The notes under the pieces are model-generated. The model did not search any database. It was not told the DNA's origin and worked only from the letters and a program-made list of their open reading frames with translations. Positions 34,691 to 46,687 of a stretch of 64,000 bases of DNA are shown here, piece by piece. How positions within the stretch are numbered: the first letter of the stretch is position 1; each line of letters begins with the position of its first letter. Position numbers and translations under genes: made by a program. This DNA is from Gyromitra esculenta (Eukaryota; Ascomycota; Pezizomycetes; Pezizales; Discinaceae), in assembly GCA_038503075.1 (NCBI GenBank), contig JBCAML010000010.1:1364001-1428000 (forward strand), in the 5' to 3' direction.

Positions 34691-37600
34691 CTTGGCCTTT
34701 GACACGGTTGCGGTGAGATTAGTAAGATTGCCTTAATAGCAGCTCTAGCTGAGGAAAGATGAACCAACGGACATTTACATGAAACCTGGGAGGATAATCT
34801 CTGACTACTAAGATTGATCATGAACTACCGTTTTCTTGACACTATATGTACTTACACTATATTACTGTGAAATATAAGCACGAGTAGCAGAATATAGCAC
34901 AAAATGTGAAGTACACCAAATCCTATATATCGCGCATAACAACAGTAGGTATCAGGTGATAGGGACTAATCTAACTTAAACACTCGCTTCTCTTTGCTAC
35001 TACCCTCTCCGACAGGGCGGCTAAGGGCACCTAGCCTCTCAGCGGAGTGGGTTGTTCATGGGATAAGGTTTGTCTCTATGCATATGGGACTCTATATATA
35101 TAGACGATTGATATCAACGGGGAACTACCAAGCCACACGAAAAATAATATGACACCCTGAGTCCTACCACCACAGACTCCCCAATCACTAGAGGTGGAGC
35201 AGTAGCAAATATCTGAGCTTGCAAGTAGTAGCAGAAAATACCCTTTACTGTGATATGCTTAGTGAATGTAGTGTATTAGTAACAGGATCTTACTGTGTAA
35301 ATAAGTATTTCGCTGCGTGAAGAGTACAGCCCCGCGCCGCGTGCCCCCAGTGACATATATTGACTGATTAATAAGCAGCTTGGGAATTACGAAAGTCGTT
35401 AGCTGTTCGGGAAAAAAAGTCGCCCGTGCTGTACGTAGGCCTAGGGTGTCGAGTGTTCCCGAGATAAGAAGCTAACTGGCTGTAAACTAGTCGTAAATAC
35501 GAAATGAATTAGTTTTAATTAATAGGTTGATGAGAGCATCGATGTACATAATCCAGTCAAGCGTTCGGTGGGGGCTTAGCCAGGTATGGACTGCGCTGGC
35601 ATGACTGTACGAGGATTGGATAAGGATTATGAATCATAAATAATCACTCGGTATTCGAGAAGATCGTGCCAGGAGGGCAATACCACGTGCACATGATCGT
35701 TTGATCGCTATCTATCTAGCATGCTCATGTAGGTAAGAGGCTTTATTATCGGTATATATAACCAACCACCTAAATTATCTTAGATCATTCTAGCCGATGG
35801 ATTGCAATACTTGCAATGTTAGTGTCTGCCCTGCATGTGCTCAGGATTTTTTTAGTTAGGGAGACGAGCGACGATTCCCGAAGCTGGTCCATTCTTGGGC
35901 TGTATAGATATTCTCCACGATTCCAGGAGTCCTCAAGTTCTCAAGATTCGAAAGAATCGTAATTCCCACAGCTATGAAAGAGGTTTCTATTTGCGCAAAT
36001 TTTGCGGCGATTACTAAAAGTTTTGTATGCAAAAATATCGGGCACTAAATGTATGCACTACATGGGTTATGGTGTCCTGCGAGCTGCGGTGTTTTGAGGT
36101 GCCGTATATATAGACATGTATTTCTAAGTAGTTAGATAATTAGATAAAGGCCGTACTCACTATTGGTTTAATGGGTTCCTAGATTTGGCTTTTGTAGAAA
36201 ACAATACCTTTCATTATGCTTACAGGAGCACAAAAAAAACATATTTTAGTCTTTCTGAACAATACGCTGGCAGAGGGGGCGAAAAACACCGCATCTAGCG
36301 ACAAAAGGTTCCACCGCAGGGAAGGTATGGGTTCCTTCTCCAGGGCGCACCAACATTGTGCCAGAGCGATTCGAACTCGATCCTTCGCCCCTCCGGATAA
36401 CCCAATTGTGGCTTCGTACTAGTGAATCAGTATCACTTGGGCCGGAGACATATATATCTCAATTGGGTTTAAAGCAACTCTTCCTATAAACCATATGCTA
36501 TCTATCTGCTCTTCGAGGTATCACCGCCACCGCAGCGAAATGTGCTTTGTGTCATATACGCAGCTATTGAGGGCAATCCATAAATCACCCTATGGCTACA
36601 GGCCGGATCTGGATGATCAATGTGCCATGTCTACGATACGGGCGAGGGAGACTGCTGGGGATTATACGCTTTGGGGGGTAGGTGTGGGGTGACCTCAAGT
36701 TAGTATTTTTCGTTTAGTCTTCCACAAGTTGGAATTTGGAGAGAAAAAAAGGGTTGGGAGGCATGCGGTTCGCGCTGGGGCCACCTGCATGTTGTGAGAT
36801 CATTTTCTCGTCAGTAATTGTACAATTGTGTGAAGGATCTGAGTATGTGGAAAGGGCTAGCCGAGGGGCTTTTAAGTTATCTTAGAGTTTTCAGAGCTAG
36901 ATTTATAAAGATCACCCAGAAGAAGGATCCTTAGACTAGCCATAGTTTACCTTATAACAAACGGAGTATCAGGACTGAGGCCAGCTAGCTATAGACTTAC
37001 TTTGCTTTGTCTTACCGTTTAGTGTGGGGAAAAATATCTAGTTTAGCGCTCCCACAGCATCTTGACTTACTATTTTTTTTAAAGAAGAGAAAGAAAAGAA
37101 GAGAAAAGAAAGCTACTACGGCCAGTGACCCCTATTTTGGGTGGAAGAAGCTCGTTAGTACTCCTTTCCGTCAATTATAAGACGTGCGTGTTAAAGTAAT
37201 CAAACACGCTTCTAAGACTGAAAACTACTATATACCTTAATAAGGATTCAGAAGACTCATATATCCAAAGGTGCTTTTAGGATTCAAATAGTGTGTGGAA
37301 TAACACTACATCTCATCTTACCCAGGGGTACGACAGGAAGTAGTATAGTGAGAAGGAGTTTCTAGGGGCACGAAACTAGGAGATTCGGAGGCATAGTAAC
37401 CGCGAAGTATTGAAGATCCTTCAAGAAATCTCTGGAGGCGCTTGAACTTGTGAGGAAGGAAAAGTTGCGGAGAGTTACGCTCAGCGGGGGTGCAAGATTT
37501 GGGTGGAATTGCCTCCAGTGTGGAGAGCAGAAATTTGTACTTTGCACTTAGGGGGGGGGGGGGGGAATTAGGCTATTGACATGAAATTCGAGTAGACCAA

Positions 37601-40600
37601 AACTCCGCGCGACTGATACTTGCATATTTACTTGGCTGCCGCATGTCAAGGCCAAAACAGGTGACCTAACAACAAAGATCTAGGGCATCCAAGGGCTTAA
37701 GGAATCGGTAATTATATAAACGTAACCTAGGTGATTCGTAGGTGGTGAGGACGACTACTCGGTACACTAAACTTAGCCTCGAAGTTCGCTACCTGCCCAT
37801 TTAATTATAGGATTGCTTTGCTGTATTTAGTAATGGGAGATTATGATATTTCTAAGCCCCTAGATCTAGAACATACGGGTTCTGCAGTTGTTGGGTAAGT
37901 ACAACCGCTAATCGAACTAAATCTAGGATACTGATCTCGATGCCTAAAAGCATTGATGGAGCTCTGGCTACTGTATCGATAGTAGGATCCATCATAGTAT
38001 ATATAGGAATTTTTTTTTTACGAAACCTGCTACCAGATTAAATCCTTAGTATTCTCATAGCTAGTAGCATAAATAGCCATGTGGAGCGCATAGCGTCGGA
38101 GGTATTCCCTAATACTCCAGTACTGGTATTGGTATTGGTATTCCTACGCGGTAGTAATGTTGGGGACTTTATTATGCGTGGTTTGTTTAAAGCCACCGTT
38201 ATCCATGAGGGATAACATTGACAACATTTAGATCATTAGATCCTCTCCCAGAATAGGCTAAGATAAGGATAATTGGCGTAAGGATATTTCTTGCGGCTCT
38301 TGGTCAGCTACGGCTGTCTGTTTGACGAAGATTGTGAAGAATCCATTGTCTTTGCGGATGCAAGCCCTGAAATAGTTTCTGAAGATAGGTTTCGCTTTTT
38401 TTGGAACTGCTTCTGCCATATACGCTGGTTCAATGTTCCAATGGCGTCTAGGTGCACTAATTTAATGCGTATTCGACCTACTACGGTCGGCCTCGCAGCA
38501 CCTAGTGACCTGCTGGAGATATACAACGTCTGATCGAAGTATAATTTTTAGGGAAATGTCGTAGAATCGAAATACCTGTGCCCGAAATTGACTTATCAAC
38601 AAAGATACGTTATTCAGTTCGGTCAGTTTTACAGTATAACCTGTTCTGTGAAGCCTAAAATTTTCGTATTTTCTAAACAAGAATAACTCGTAAGATTTTC
38701 CAGGGAGGCGCGCTGCGGAACTTATCTATCTGTAAGGTGGAACAGATAGAATTATCACTCTTGTCGGAGTTCAGTTGGAAATTTACCAGGGGAGGTCCCA
38801 CGACTATTATCGGGTACACGCTATTGGTCGACAGGGGATAGTCGACTATCATCGATTCCACCTGCACAGCTGTGTCTTTAATCGCCCTGGTTAAGGGCAG
38901 TGCACGTGTCCTGTCAATGATTCAAGGGATTCGTTGATGCTAGCTGCTGCTTTCGAAAGAAAGTTCGAGAAATATCAATCTCGAAATCCGGAAAGACCAT
39001 AAAAGCCATCAACGGCTTCTGCGAAGGATGGAGAAAATACTATCAAGGATATAATGATAAGGAAACCTAGGTCATTTCTCCTTCACTATTTCGCAGTATT
39101 AATATATCTCAACATCATACAGGTTCGAAAAAAAATGCCAGATAGAAACCTCACCGAAATAAAAACTGAGACGAAAGGGAGGTATCTCGAGTGCACTGAA
39201 GGGGGGACGCAGGATGGGTGGAGTTGGGATTACAGCGAGTGAGAGAAGGGCCCATGGTCTGGGGGGAGCTATTTTGTCTTGAGTTGGCTATGGGGGGTTT
39301 CGTAACCGGGTCAGTGGGAGGCTTAGCCTGCTCAGTGAGGGACATAGAGGTCCAAGCGGAAAGGATTTGGGGCGAGGCAGAGAGGATCACGAAGATCGTG
39401 GACTGAAGAAACCGGGAAAACGGCTTCTCTATCTGGGAGAGAACGCGCGATTTAAAGATGAAAGTGGGGGCAGTTTTCCGCCATTCCGCAGCTGTGTTAC
39501 TGTTTGAGAATTCCCCAAGCTTGGTCGCATCAGGATTTTAATTTTGCTGGGGATAGTTTTGCTAGCGCTCAATCCATATATGATATATGTATGCTTTTCT
39601 TATTTCCCACGAACAAGAGTTCTTGGGCGCGGAATACTAGCGGCGAAAACGAAATGACCTCTGATTGTGAGTCGTGATCAGATATACCTACTACATGTCG
39701 CCTTGCTTGGGACATGGAGGCGTTTCGTGCATAGAGTATATTGCCGCACAGAGGCTTGGGCATCCTCCAAATCAAATATAACAATCACCTGTATCGAGCT
39801 ACAGAGAGAATTACTGAGAGTGTGATTGTGCGTATGCTCTGGATCAATTGCAAGCGATAGCCAATAGCAATCTGTCCTGCTACCTTACTCCGACTTCTGC
39901 ATTTTTAATTTTGTGATTCGCTGGCCACGGGCTTCTGCTGAGCCTGGATCATGGACGAGTTAGCGTCTATCAGACTTGCGGTCTGAGCGCGCGTCCCGCG
40001 CGCCACAAGTAAGCCCTATCAACTTCTGAATCCTCTCTTGGGGTCTCCATGCTGCGGGAAGTATTCTACACCCACATCGTCGGGTCGTGCTCTGGTACCT
40101 CTCGTGGTGATTCGAGCATCCTTCTCCCATTCTACCTGGGGAGTATGGTATGGTATGACCGGTTTAACCTCAACTATCGGTGGATGCTTCAGCATTTTTC
40201 CAGGAAGTACTCTAAGTTGGGATGAAAGGATTACGCGATCATCGGGCCAAAGCACATGCATCCTGATTCCTGACCGCCCTGATGATCAACTTGGGGAATG
40301 TTACGTTCGCTGCAGGGCTGATAACCTTAGACCAAAGTGACATGGGTTCGTGGCTAGAATACGAGTCTGATATTTCTCGTCCAAGGGCGAGCCTCCTGAA
40401 TTAATACCCTAACCCTAAATAAATTCTGGACAATGCCCATATTCTCCTCGGAAGTCTTGGCTAGAGTAGAGTAGAAGGTGCCCGGGAGTTTAATTACAAC
40501 TAGAATACCACCAGAACAACGTTAACTGGTGCTCGTATCAGCGCGTTTAGGCGTGAATGCACAGTACTAAAAGATACCTGTGATGTGAGTAGATTCCATT

Positions 40601-41426
40601 TTGGCCAGAGTTGCTAGTTAGGGAGATCTATCATCACGGATTGTGCTTTTGGAAATGTGCTTCTGTTCACAGCTAAACCCCCTTTGCCGATAAGCATAAA
40701 AACGCCTTAGTTCCATAGGGAGAGACATTTCCAAATCCCGATGGTCGGGAATCTAGAATAGTGCATACATGCTCGGGTATGGAGGCATAAACAGGAACAC
40801 GCACGGCTAAAAGAAGCTCGTAAAGCTGCAGTATGAATGCGATGGGGGTGGTATGTTTTCAAAGGTATTCAGAGGAGACGGTATCCTTGTCCTTGACTTC
40901 TGAGCACCTGTTTCATTTTTCAAGCAATTGTAACCATGATCTCAGTTCGCCCCCCTGCCTGTTTTGATTTCTATCTTTATGCTCGAGTGCTTGAGCACAT
41001 TCATGTATGTAATCATCGCGGGTCCGAAATTCTCGAGGACACAGCCCGTAACGGCACCCAGGGCTATCTTTCCATCAGCATGCCCAGCATCAATTTTCGG
41101 TTTGAAACACATACAGACTCGACTCTCTCCGGTATGAATTATAAGCAAGGTACCCATAGGCTTCACTGACGGGATTTGCTTCAAGATGTGGTGTTTTAAC
41201 GAAAGTTGTTGGCGAGATCGGTGTATGCCGGGCCAGACACCTCAGCTGAGGCTGAGCTTTTTACATCGCATGAAAACGACGAATCTAGTGAAGTCGCGCA
41301 GTAGATGCGCACTATCATTCTTACGAGCGCGGAGATGCACAAAGCATACACAAGTGAATCTCAATAACACCACATATAGGCTAGTTGATGCGCGTTCGAT
41401 ACTTTTGGGCTCTAAGGAAGTCCCGA
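34691..41426. other. Long gene desert, about 6.7 kb
   Basis: No supported gene. G15 at 37,551-37,565 and three GGTATT units at 38,125-38,142. The minus strand between 39,151 and about 39,540 stays open for about 130 codons without a usable ATG. An 80-codon minus frame at 40,019-40,261 is also unassigned. Confidence 0.45.
40942..41184 (-). CDS. Unrecognised 80-codon frame, possible gene remnant
   Basis: Starts ATG at 41184, ends TGA at 40942. The sequence looks protein-like rather than random (for example HADGKIALGAVTGCVLENFG, then MNVLKHSSIKIEIKTG), with an even mix of hydrophobic and charged residues. I cannot name the family. There are no flanking exons I can defend, and a MITE lies 240 bp upstream, so it may be a stranded fragment. 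Confidence 0.25.
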   Translation of the reverse strand: MKQIPSVKPMGTLLIIHTGESRVCMCFKPKIDAGHADGKIALGAVTGCVLENFGPAMITYMNVLKHSSIKIEIKTGRGAN

Positions 41427-41642
41427 CATACCGCAAAAACTCAGTCATAGCGAACTGGCCTGGACTGGGACAACATGATAGAACGAGTAGCGTAATTGGT
41501 GCGACTGCTTGAGGCTCAGTGCTGGCCAGTAAATAAACAGGTATGTTCAACCCAAACCCTGGGTTCTAACCATTAAGGCTGGAGGTATTTCCTGTTGTCT
41601 CGGTCCAGGCCAGTTCGTTATGACTGAGTTTTTACGGTACTG
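41427..41642. mobile_element. About 216-bp long-TIR MITE (family 4)
   Basis: Inverted ends of about 48 bp: TACCG[C/T]AAAAACTCAGTCATA, then CGAACTGGCCTGGAC and GACAACA, four or five mismatches in total. The right outer end reads CAGTACCGTAAAA when reversed, similar to pogo/Fot-like termini. The exact target duplication is not resolved. Confidence 0.75.
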
Positions 41643-41691
41643 CACTTCGACAGTTCCTATATATAGTACGAAATTTACACATAGCTAGCTA

Positions 41692-42051
41692 CTCGTATTT
41701 GAATGACGTTCCCGGAACGTCCTGGGTCCGCATAGAGGTGCATACCAGCAGAGAAGCAGTGGACGGTAGAGATTTCAGCCAGTCAACTAGGAGTGAACAG
41801 CATATGGTACCCGAGATTTAGCCAGCCAAGTAGTAATGAAAATTATGGTCACTCAGATCTGGGTCGGGATTATCGAGGTCGGGGGTTTTGGACCTCTTCT
41901 GAGCCTCAGAACTGGTATGCAGCCCAAATCAGCCTTTATTTCCACTGAGATTCACCGCTTGGTTGGCTAGAATCTACTTCTTGCTACTTCTCTACTAGTC
42001 CACACCTCCGTGCAGACCCAGTTCGGTCCGGAAACGTCATTCAAATACGAG
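41692..42051. mobile_element. 360-bp TA-flanked MITE (family 5)
   Basis: Inverted ends of about 49 bp beginning CTCGTATTTGAATGACGTT at both termini, followed by CCGGA and CTGGGTC blocks. TA lies outside both ends (41,690-41,691 and 42,052-42,053). It begins only 50 bp after the preceding MITE. No coding capacity. Confidence 0.85.
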
Positions 42052-43578
42052 TAAATGTATTTGACGTCCCTTGGTGCTTGCTGACCCTCAACTAGTTCAT
42101 ATCGTAAGATCCTGAGTATAGTGAAGTGATCTAGACTTAGTGCAGTTTCGAATCGACTCTCGAAGAAGTCCGAAGTCTTCTCAAGATATCGAGAATCGTT
42201 GTCTAAATCTATCGTACACCTCCCTTTTGCGGTAATTTCACTCTAGGTATTTCAGTCCCACCTAGGTCTTGCCTGAGTGGCTCTATTCTGCGCCTCGGAA
42301 AACATGGACATTTGGGTGGTAGAACCACGCGAATTCGGACTTTTGATATAACCTCCGCAGACATTTGAGGTTGCTTTGCATTGATGATGGGCGAAATGCA
42401 CCTAGATGCACCTTGATGATGAATTTTTCAAATTTTGTACTTACCCCTGTACTTATAATCACGAATTCAGGAATAATTTAGTCTTAAGGTGGACGACTGC
42501 ATGGAGATGATTCTGAGAGTTCCTGCTGTATATTTATGGGTTACATATATATTTGAAACGCGTTAACAGTCGCGGCCATATGCATTGAATACCTCCTGTT
42601 AATATGAACTTTTGGGTGAATGAGTGCATGTAGGAACAGAGGGAGGGGCTTAATATTTATTTGGCGTATAGAACCAACATTGGTTTTATAGCAGCTCTGT
42701 TAAACAATCCCTTCCACTTACAAGTAGAAATATTGCCACAGATATGTGTAACTGACTTTGTTGGTGCTGAGCTATTGGCACCGGCATTTCACGCTAGCTA
42801 TGGGATAATCTATTATGGAAACGGATTTGGTATACCGGTATCTGTCGCCTAAATGCCATGTATATGCTTGATCTTTTTTTTGCGTGTATTAATGTCGTGA
42901 AACACGTATGGATTTTATAAATAAAAAATCGCTATTACGCTAGCGAAATAAGTAGTGTAGGATACATACATACATATGTTTGGAAGAGTGCTACCCTAGA
43001 TCTATTGCCTAAGAGGACCACATGTACATGTAACCTACATGTACCAGAACTATAAAATTGTTCAGTAGTAGCGCTAGAGCATTTGAGTATACTGGGATTC
43101 GAAGCTAACCTAATTGATCAAGCGCTTCACTAGCCACGTAGGAGCAAATTTAATGTCTTATTTACCTACATGTATTGTTTCAGTCGGGTTATTACATATA
43201 TAATAGTTCTAGATGGCCCGAGAACCTTCTTCACGATTACAGCACTGGGAAGGAGGGAGAAATTGGTACGGCATTTGTACATCATTTGTACATCATTCTC
43301 ACAAGTGCGGGAGTCAATCGATAGTGCTACAGAGTTCTTAAAGATAATACGGTACATGTAGTCATCCTGACTTATTCCTACACTTTCTAGCAATACGGTA
43401 CTAAAAACACTCTACATTCCGGTACTGTAACTCTCCATCTTCAGCACTTTCGCCAAGTATGTTCGAAATTTTCCCCTTGAAAAAGCCCTGGGGTAGACCA
43501 CTTCTCTAACGCTCATATTTGGTTAGTCCATCGTTAATCCATCTGAAATTCTAGTTCGTAGATCCTTGTCATAGCATA
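42052..43578. other. Intergenic, no supported gene
   Basis: AT-rich, with four copies of TACATGTA between 43,025 and 43,360 and a doubled CATTTGTACAT word near 43,272-43,295. No gene seen. Confidence 0.45.
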
Positions 43579-43659
43579 CTTGGGGAAATTAAAGTATTCG
43601 GACACCAAGACATGCAAACTATGGCGTCATGGTGCCCGGATACTTCAATTTCCCCCAAG
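43579..43659. mobile_element. 81-bp TA-flanked hairpin MITE (family 6)
   Basis: Almost entirely two inverted arms of about 29 bp (CTTGGGGAAATTAAAGTATT at left; CTTGGGGGAAATTGAAGTAT reversed from the right), both continuing to GGACACCA or GGGCACCA around a short spacer. The TATTCGGACACC-type word is common in Tc1/mariner termini. TA flanks both ends (43,577-43,578 and 43,660-43,661). Confidence 0.85.
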
Positions 43660-43757
43660 TAGATGCTTTGGAGGTAAGTATGGTGTCAGATAATTGAGAA
43701 CATGATACTGTGGTAGTCGGTTGGTCCTCGGGATATTAGTTATCTAATCCTCTGGTA

Positions 43758-43909
43758 AAGCGTACGGCAAAAAAAGATCGAGAAACTAGGGCCTGCTGAC
43801 AGGGCTCTGGCCAATTCAACTGCTAGAATCTTCCTCAGAAACTCTGGGGAGCCAATAACAGCCCCGAATCCCAAGTCTCACGTTTCTCGATCTTTTTTGT
43901 CTTACGCTG
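43758..43909. mobile_element. 152-bp TA-flanked MITE (family 7)
   Basis: Inverted ends of about 30 bp: AAGCGTACGGCAAAAAAAGA at left, CAGCGTAAGACAAAAAAGAT reversed from the right, both reaching CGAGAAAC. TA lies outside both ends (43,756-43,757 and 43,910-43,911). Confidence 0.82.
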
Positions 43910-45117
43910 TAGTAGTCTCTTTTGAGCTAGCTGATCAAGGATTAGCATTGCTGATAGATGTCGGGGTGCCTATGAATGGAACAGCGGCTAACCTTTCAAC
44001 TTGTAAGTATTTTAACAAACCATGAATCATGTCACTTATTGGTTATGATCATTCTGTTCGACACCGAGTTTGGTACAATGGACCTTCCTGTTTTGTAGCG
44101 GCAGGTTGAAAGGCTTGCTGGTGCACGGGTGCGCACATCGGCCGTGGCTCCACACACCTCTGTACTTTGGGCGATGCAATGTAGATTACCTTCAACCACT
44201 GTCATGACCACCCGATCGAGTAGGACTAGATGCATGATCTCAAGTAGCACAAATATCACTGGTTGGTTCGAAGTATCGAGAGAGTGGCGGTTATCAGTGC
44301 AGCGAAGGGACTAATACGATGTCTTGGGTCTATAGGGACAGAGGGATCCTACGATGAGTTATCATGTCTAGTTTTCTTCCGATTGGGTATATAACATTAT
44401 CCCAAGCTACGGGATCTAGCCCAACCCTCTCAGTCTAGGGTTCTCGTTGCTATTGAAGCTGCAGTCAAGGGATCTTACGAAACCCCTTGCTAGAACGCCA
44501 AAGTTTAATATGCTACCAACTAGCTACAATATTGTTCATCTGCGGTCTGAGCATACGTTTTCGTAAAGAAATGCTCATGCTGTATTCGAGGACGTGGCTG
44601 CGCACGTGCTGTATATGGATATACTTGGGATAGAGTCGCGAGCAATGGGAGTTTAGCTTTCCACCTCGCGCTGCCTCGATGCAACTCATCATTAATGTCT
44701 TGATAGCAGCGAGGCGATTTAATGATGATGAGAAAATGTAAAAATTACAATCCGCTGTTTTTTAAAATCTTTCCACCTTCATCCTGATCAATATTACTGA
44801 TATACCTATGTCTAGCCCGATTTAGGAATAAATAACCTTAAATAGTGTAAACCCCGTGAAAAATAATATATCAGAAAGAGATATTACAGGTCCCAAAGGC
44901 CTGTAAGTCAGTAAACATAATCTTTTTCCCGTGACTTCTTTCAGAAGGAATGTTGAACAAATGCCCTTCAGGGTAAACTCTGACCACCAATCCCCATGAA
45001 TAAAGTCTCAAAGGAATAATATAATGTATAGTGTTTCAACCATAGAGACGATTTTATTTATTCGTCTTCACGAAACTAGATCTTGCTCAGAAAGTTCAAA
45101 GTCTCCATCCAATCACT
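43910..45117. other. Intergenic, no supported gene
   Basis: Overlapping frames on both strands at 44,032-44,314 carry no motif. The right end is the 3' flank of the C2H2 gene. Confidence 0.45.
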
Positions 45118-46687
45118 TCAGTGCTGCTCTGGCGTAGAAATGTCTGGCTTTTCGTATTTTCCGTTATCAGCCATTTGGCTTCTCCACGCATTTGCTTCAG
45201 CTTCATCAACGCCAGGAGGCATGGTGTGCATCCGTTTTAGATGATCTTTTAGATTGTCCCGCCGAGCAAACTCTTTTCGATAACTTGAGCAGTTGGGATC
45301 GAGGCATCTCCAGTAGAAACCAGGTATCTTATGAACTGACTTTTCGTGTCGTTCTCGGTCGTTTGGAGTGGCGAATCCCTCAGTACGGGTACAATTGTCA
45401 AACCTGCAACGGTACATCTTTTGGTGTTTTTGTTGATGTTTTCTGGATAGCAGGGTTTAGATGATATCAGCACCACTGTGCGTCCCTCAATTTTATTTGT
45501 TTCTGGAGGATGCGCTAAGTTGTGCTTACGTGTACAGTTCAGTGGTCGCAAACTTCTGCGCACAGTGAGGACAATGGATCGCGTTGATGAGTGGGTTCGG
45601 GATAACCTCAAGCTCTCTAGGCTGTAATGGAAGCTGTAGCATCTCTTGTCGATAGGGTTCATACGTTGGTGTTATATATACCTTTGCAGATACTGGGTCG
45701 AAAGCTGGATAATGAGACGTATACGAAGGAGAGGAAGAATGGTGTTGCCGAGTATGCAGGTCAGGAGACGATGTATTCGGCCACGATCTAGACCACGAAG
45801 CAACGGAAGGCTCCGCTTGATGCTCATCCTGGGATCTGTTTTGTTGTAATGAAGGGACTTGACTGTAATCGTTATCTGGGGTATCTGTAGTTGGTATTTG
45901 GTCGTCAAAGCTTGTTGCTCGTATGCCGTCTTGATGTGATGACGGTGTTGGGCTGTATGGGCTATACCGACCGAAACGGCCGCGCTGAGTTATCTGCCTA
46001 CTAGCTGAATGCCGTGCTGGCTATTATTTAGCACTGCCTCTAGCTGCATGGGTCACTAGTTAGCACTAGGATTTACTTACATCCAGTCTCTTTATCTAGA
46101 TGGAAGCTAGTAGAAAAGTAGGGTGTTGATCCTATAGGCTCACTTATGTTGTAGAATCTAGAAGAATGAGGGTCTGAAAGTTTTTGTCCCTGAGATCCTG
46201 TCACCGCTTTTGATGTCCTGTTGACGGTATCCTGGTTAGAGGAATACCGGTTTTCGGACGAAAGCGACTCAGGTGAATATGGTATCCGTTGATTCGAGTC
46301 TATGTCTCTCATTCTGTTCGACGACGAACTATTCTGGATCGGATTTTGGCCTGGCTGGGGGTTAAATCTAGTATTATAGTAGCTCAAGTTGTCTGAAATT
46401 GGGGACGATGCTGTCTTAGGGTCTCGTATGACCGAGCAAAGTGGTGATGGAAGGTGATGGTAGGTTTTATAGTTTTCAGTGGGGCCATTTTCCGGTGGGG
46501 TCATGGTGTTCATAGAAAATGACCCTGGTTCAGGTTGAGAAAATAGTCGAGATGAAATAGGATCGGACGTTTGGCATAGAAAAATATCTAATGGGAAAGA
46601 GGGAAACAGGGTGAAGTCAGACTTGATGTTTGATTTGTTTTCAGATCGAAGCCTGCCGTCGTGCGTGTTGGATGGATTAAAAGACAT
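45118..46687 (-). CDS. C2H2 zinc-finger protein, putative transcription factor (3 exons, about 472 aa)
   Basis: Exons 46687-46081, 46016-45530 and 45442-45118, with introns of 64 and 87 nt (donors GTAAGT and GTAAGC; branch sites GCTAAC/GCTAAA and CTAAAC). Splicing the second intron joins HCPHCAQKFATTELYT to KHQQKH and so completes finger 1, strong support for the model. Fingers: 350-370 (C-x2-C-x12-H-x3-H), 376-401 (C-x4-C-x14-H-x4-H) and 410-436 (C-x4-C-x15-H-x4-H). The N-terminal 340 residues are Ser/Pro/Asn/Gln-rich and likely disordered. Starts at ATG 46687 (MSFNPSNTH) and ends PEQH. Nuclear DNA binding is inferred from the finger type; the target is unknown. Confidence 0.83.

Noticed and set aside
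36340..36420. tRNA-like B-box (minus strand, word GAGTTCGAATC)
   Set aside because: The T-stem does not pair, and no acceptor or anticodon arm can be drawn. It could be a SINE head but I have no second copy.
39151..39540. About 130 open codons on the minus strand
   Set aside because: No usable ATG, no recognisable domain and no defendable acceptor, so not called as a gene.
39965..40015. tRNA-anticodon-arm-like hairpin TCAGACTTGCGGTCTGA
   Set aside because: No matching T arm or acceptor stem; the loop has five bases rather than seven.
40405..40420. Two CCCTAA units, telomere-like
   Set aside because: Two units occur by chance; no array and no subtelomeric structure.
41186..41550. Frames of about 100 codons on both strands
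   Set aside because: They overlap the inverted-repeat element at 41,427 and mirror each other; no motif.
43272..43295. Doubled CATTTGTACAT word, CRISPR-like spacing considered
   Set aside because: Only two short copies in a eukaryotic genome; no array anywhere in the window.
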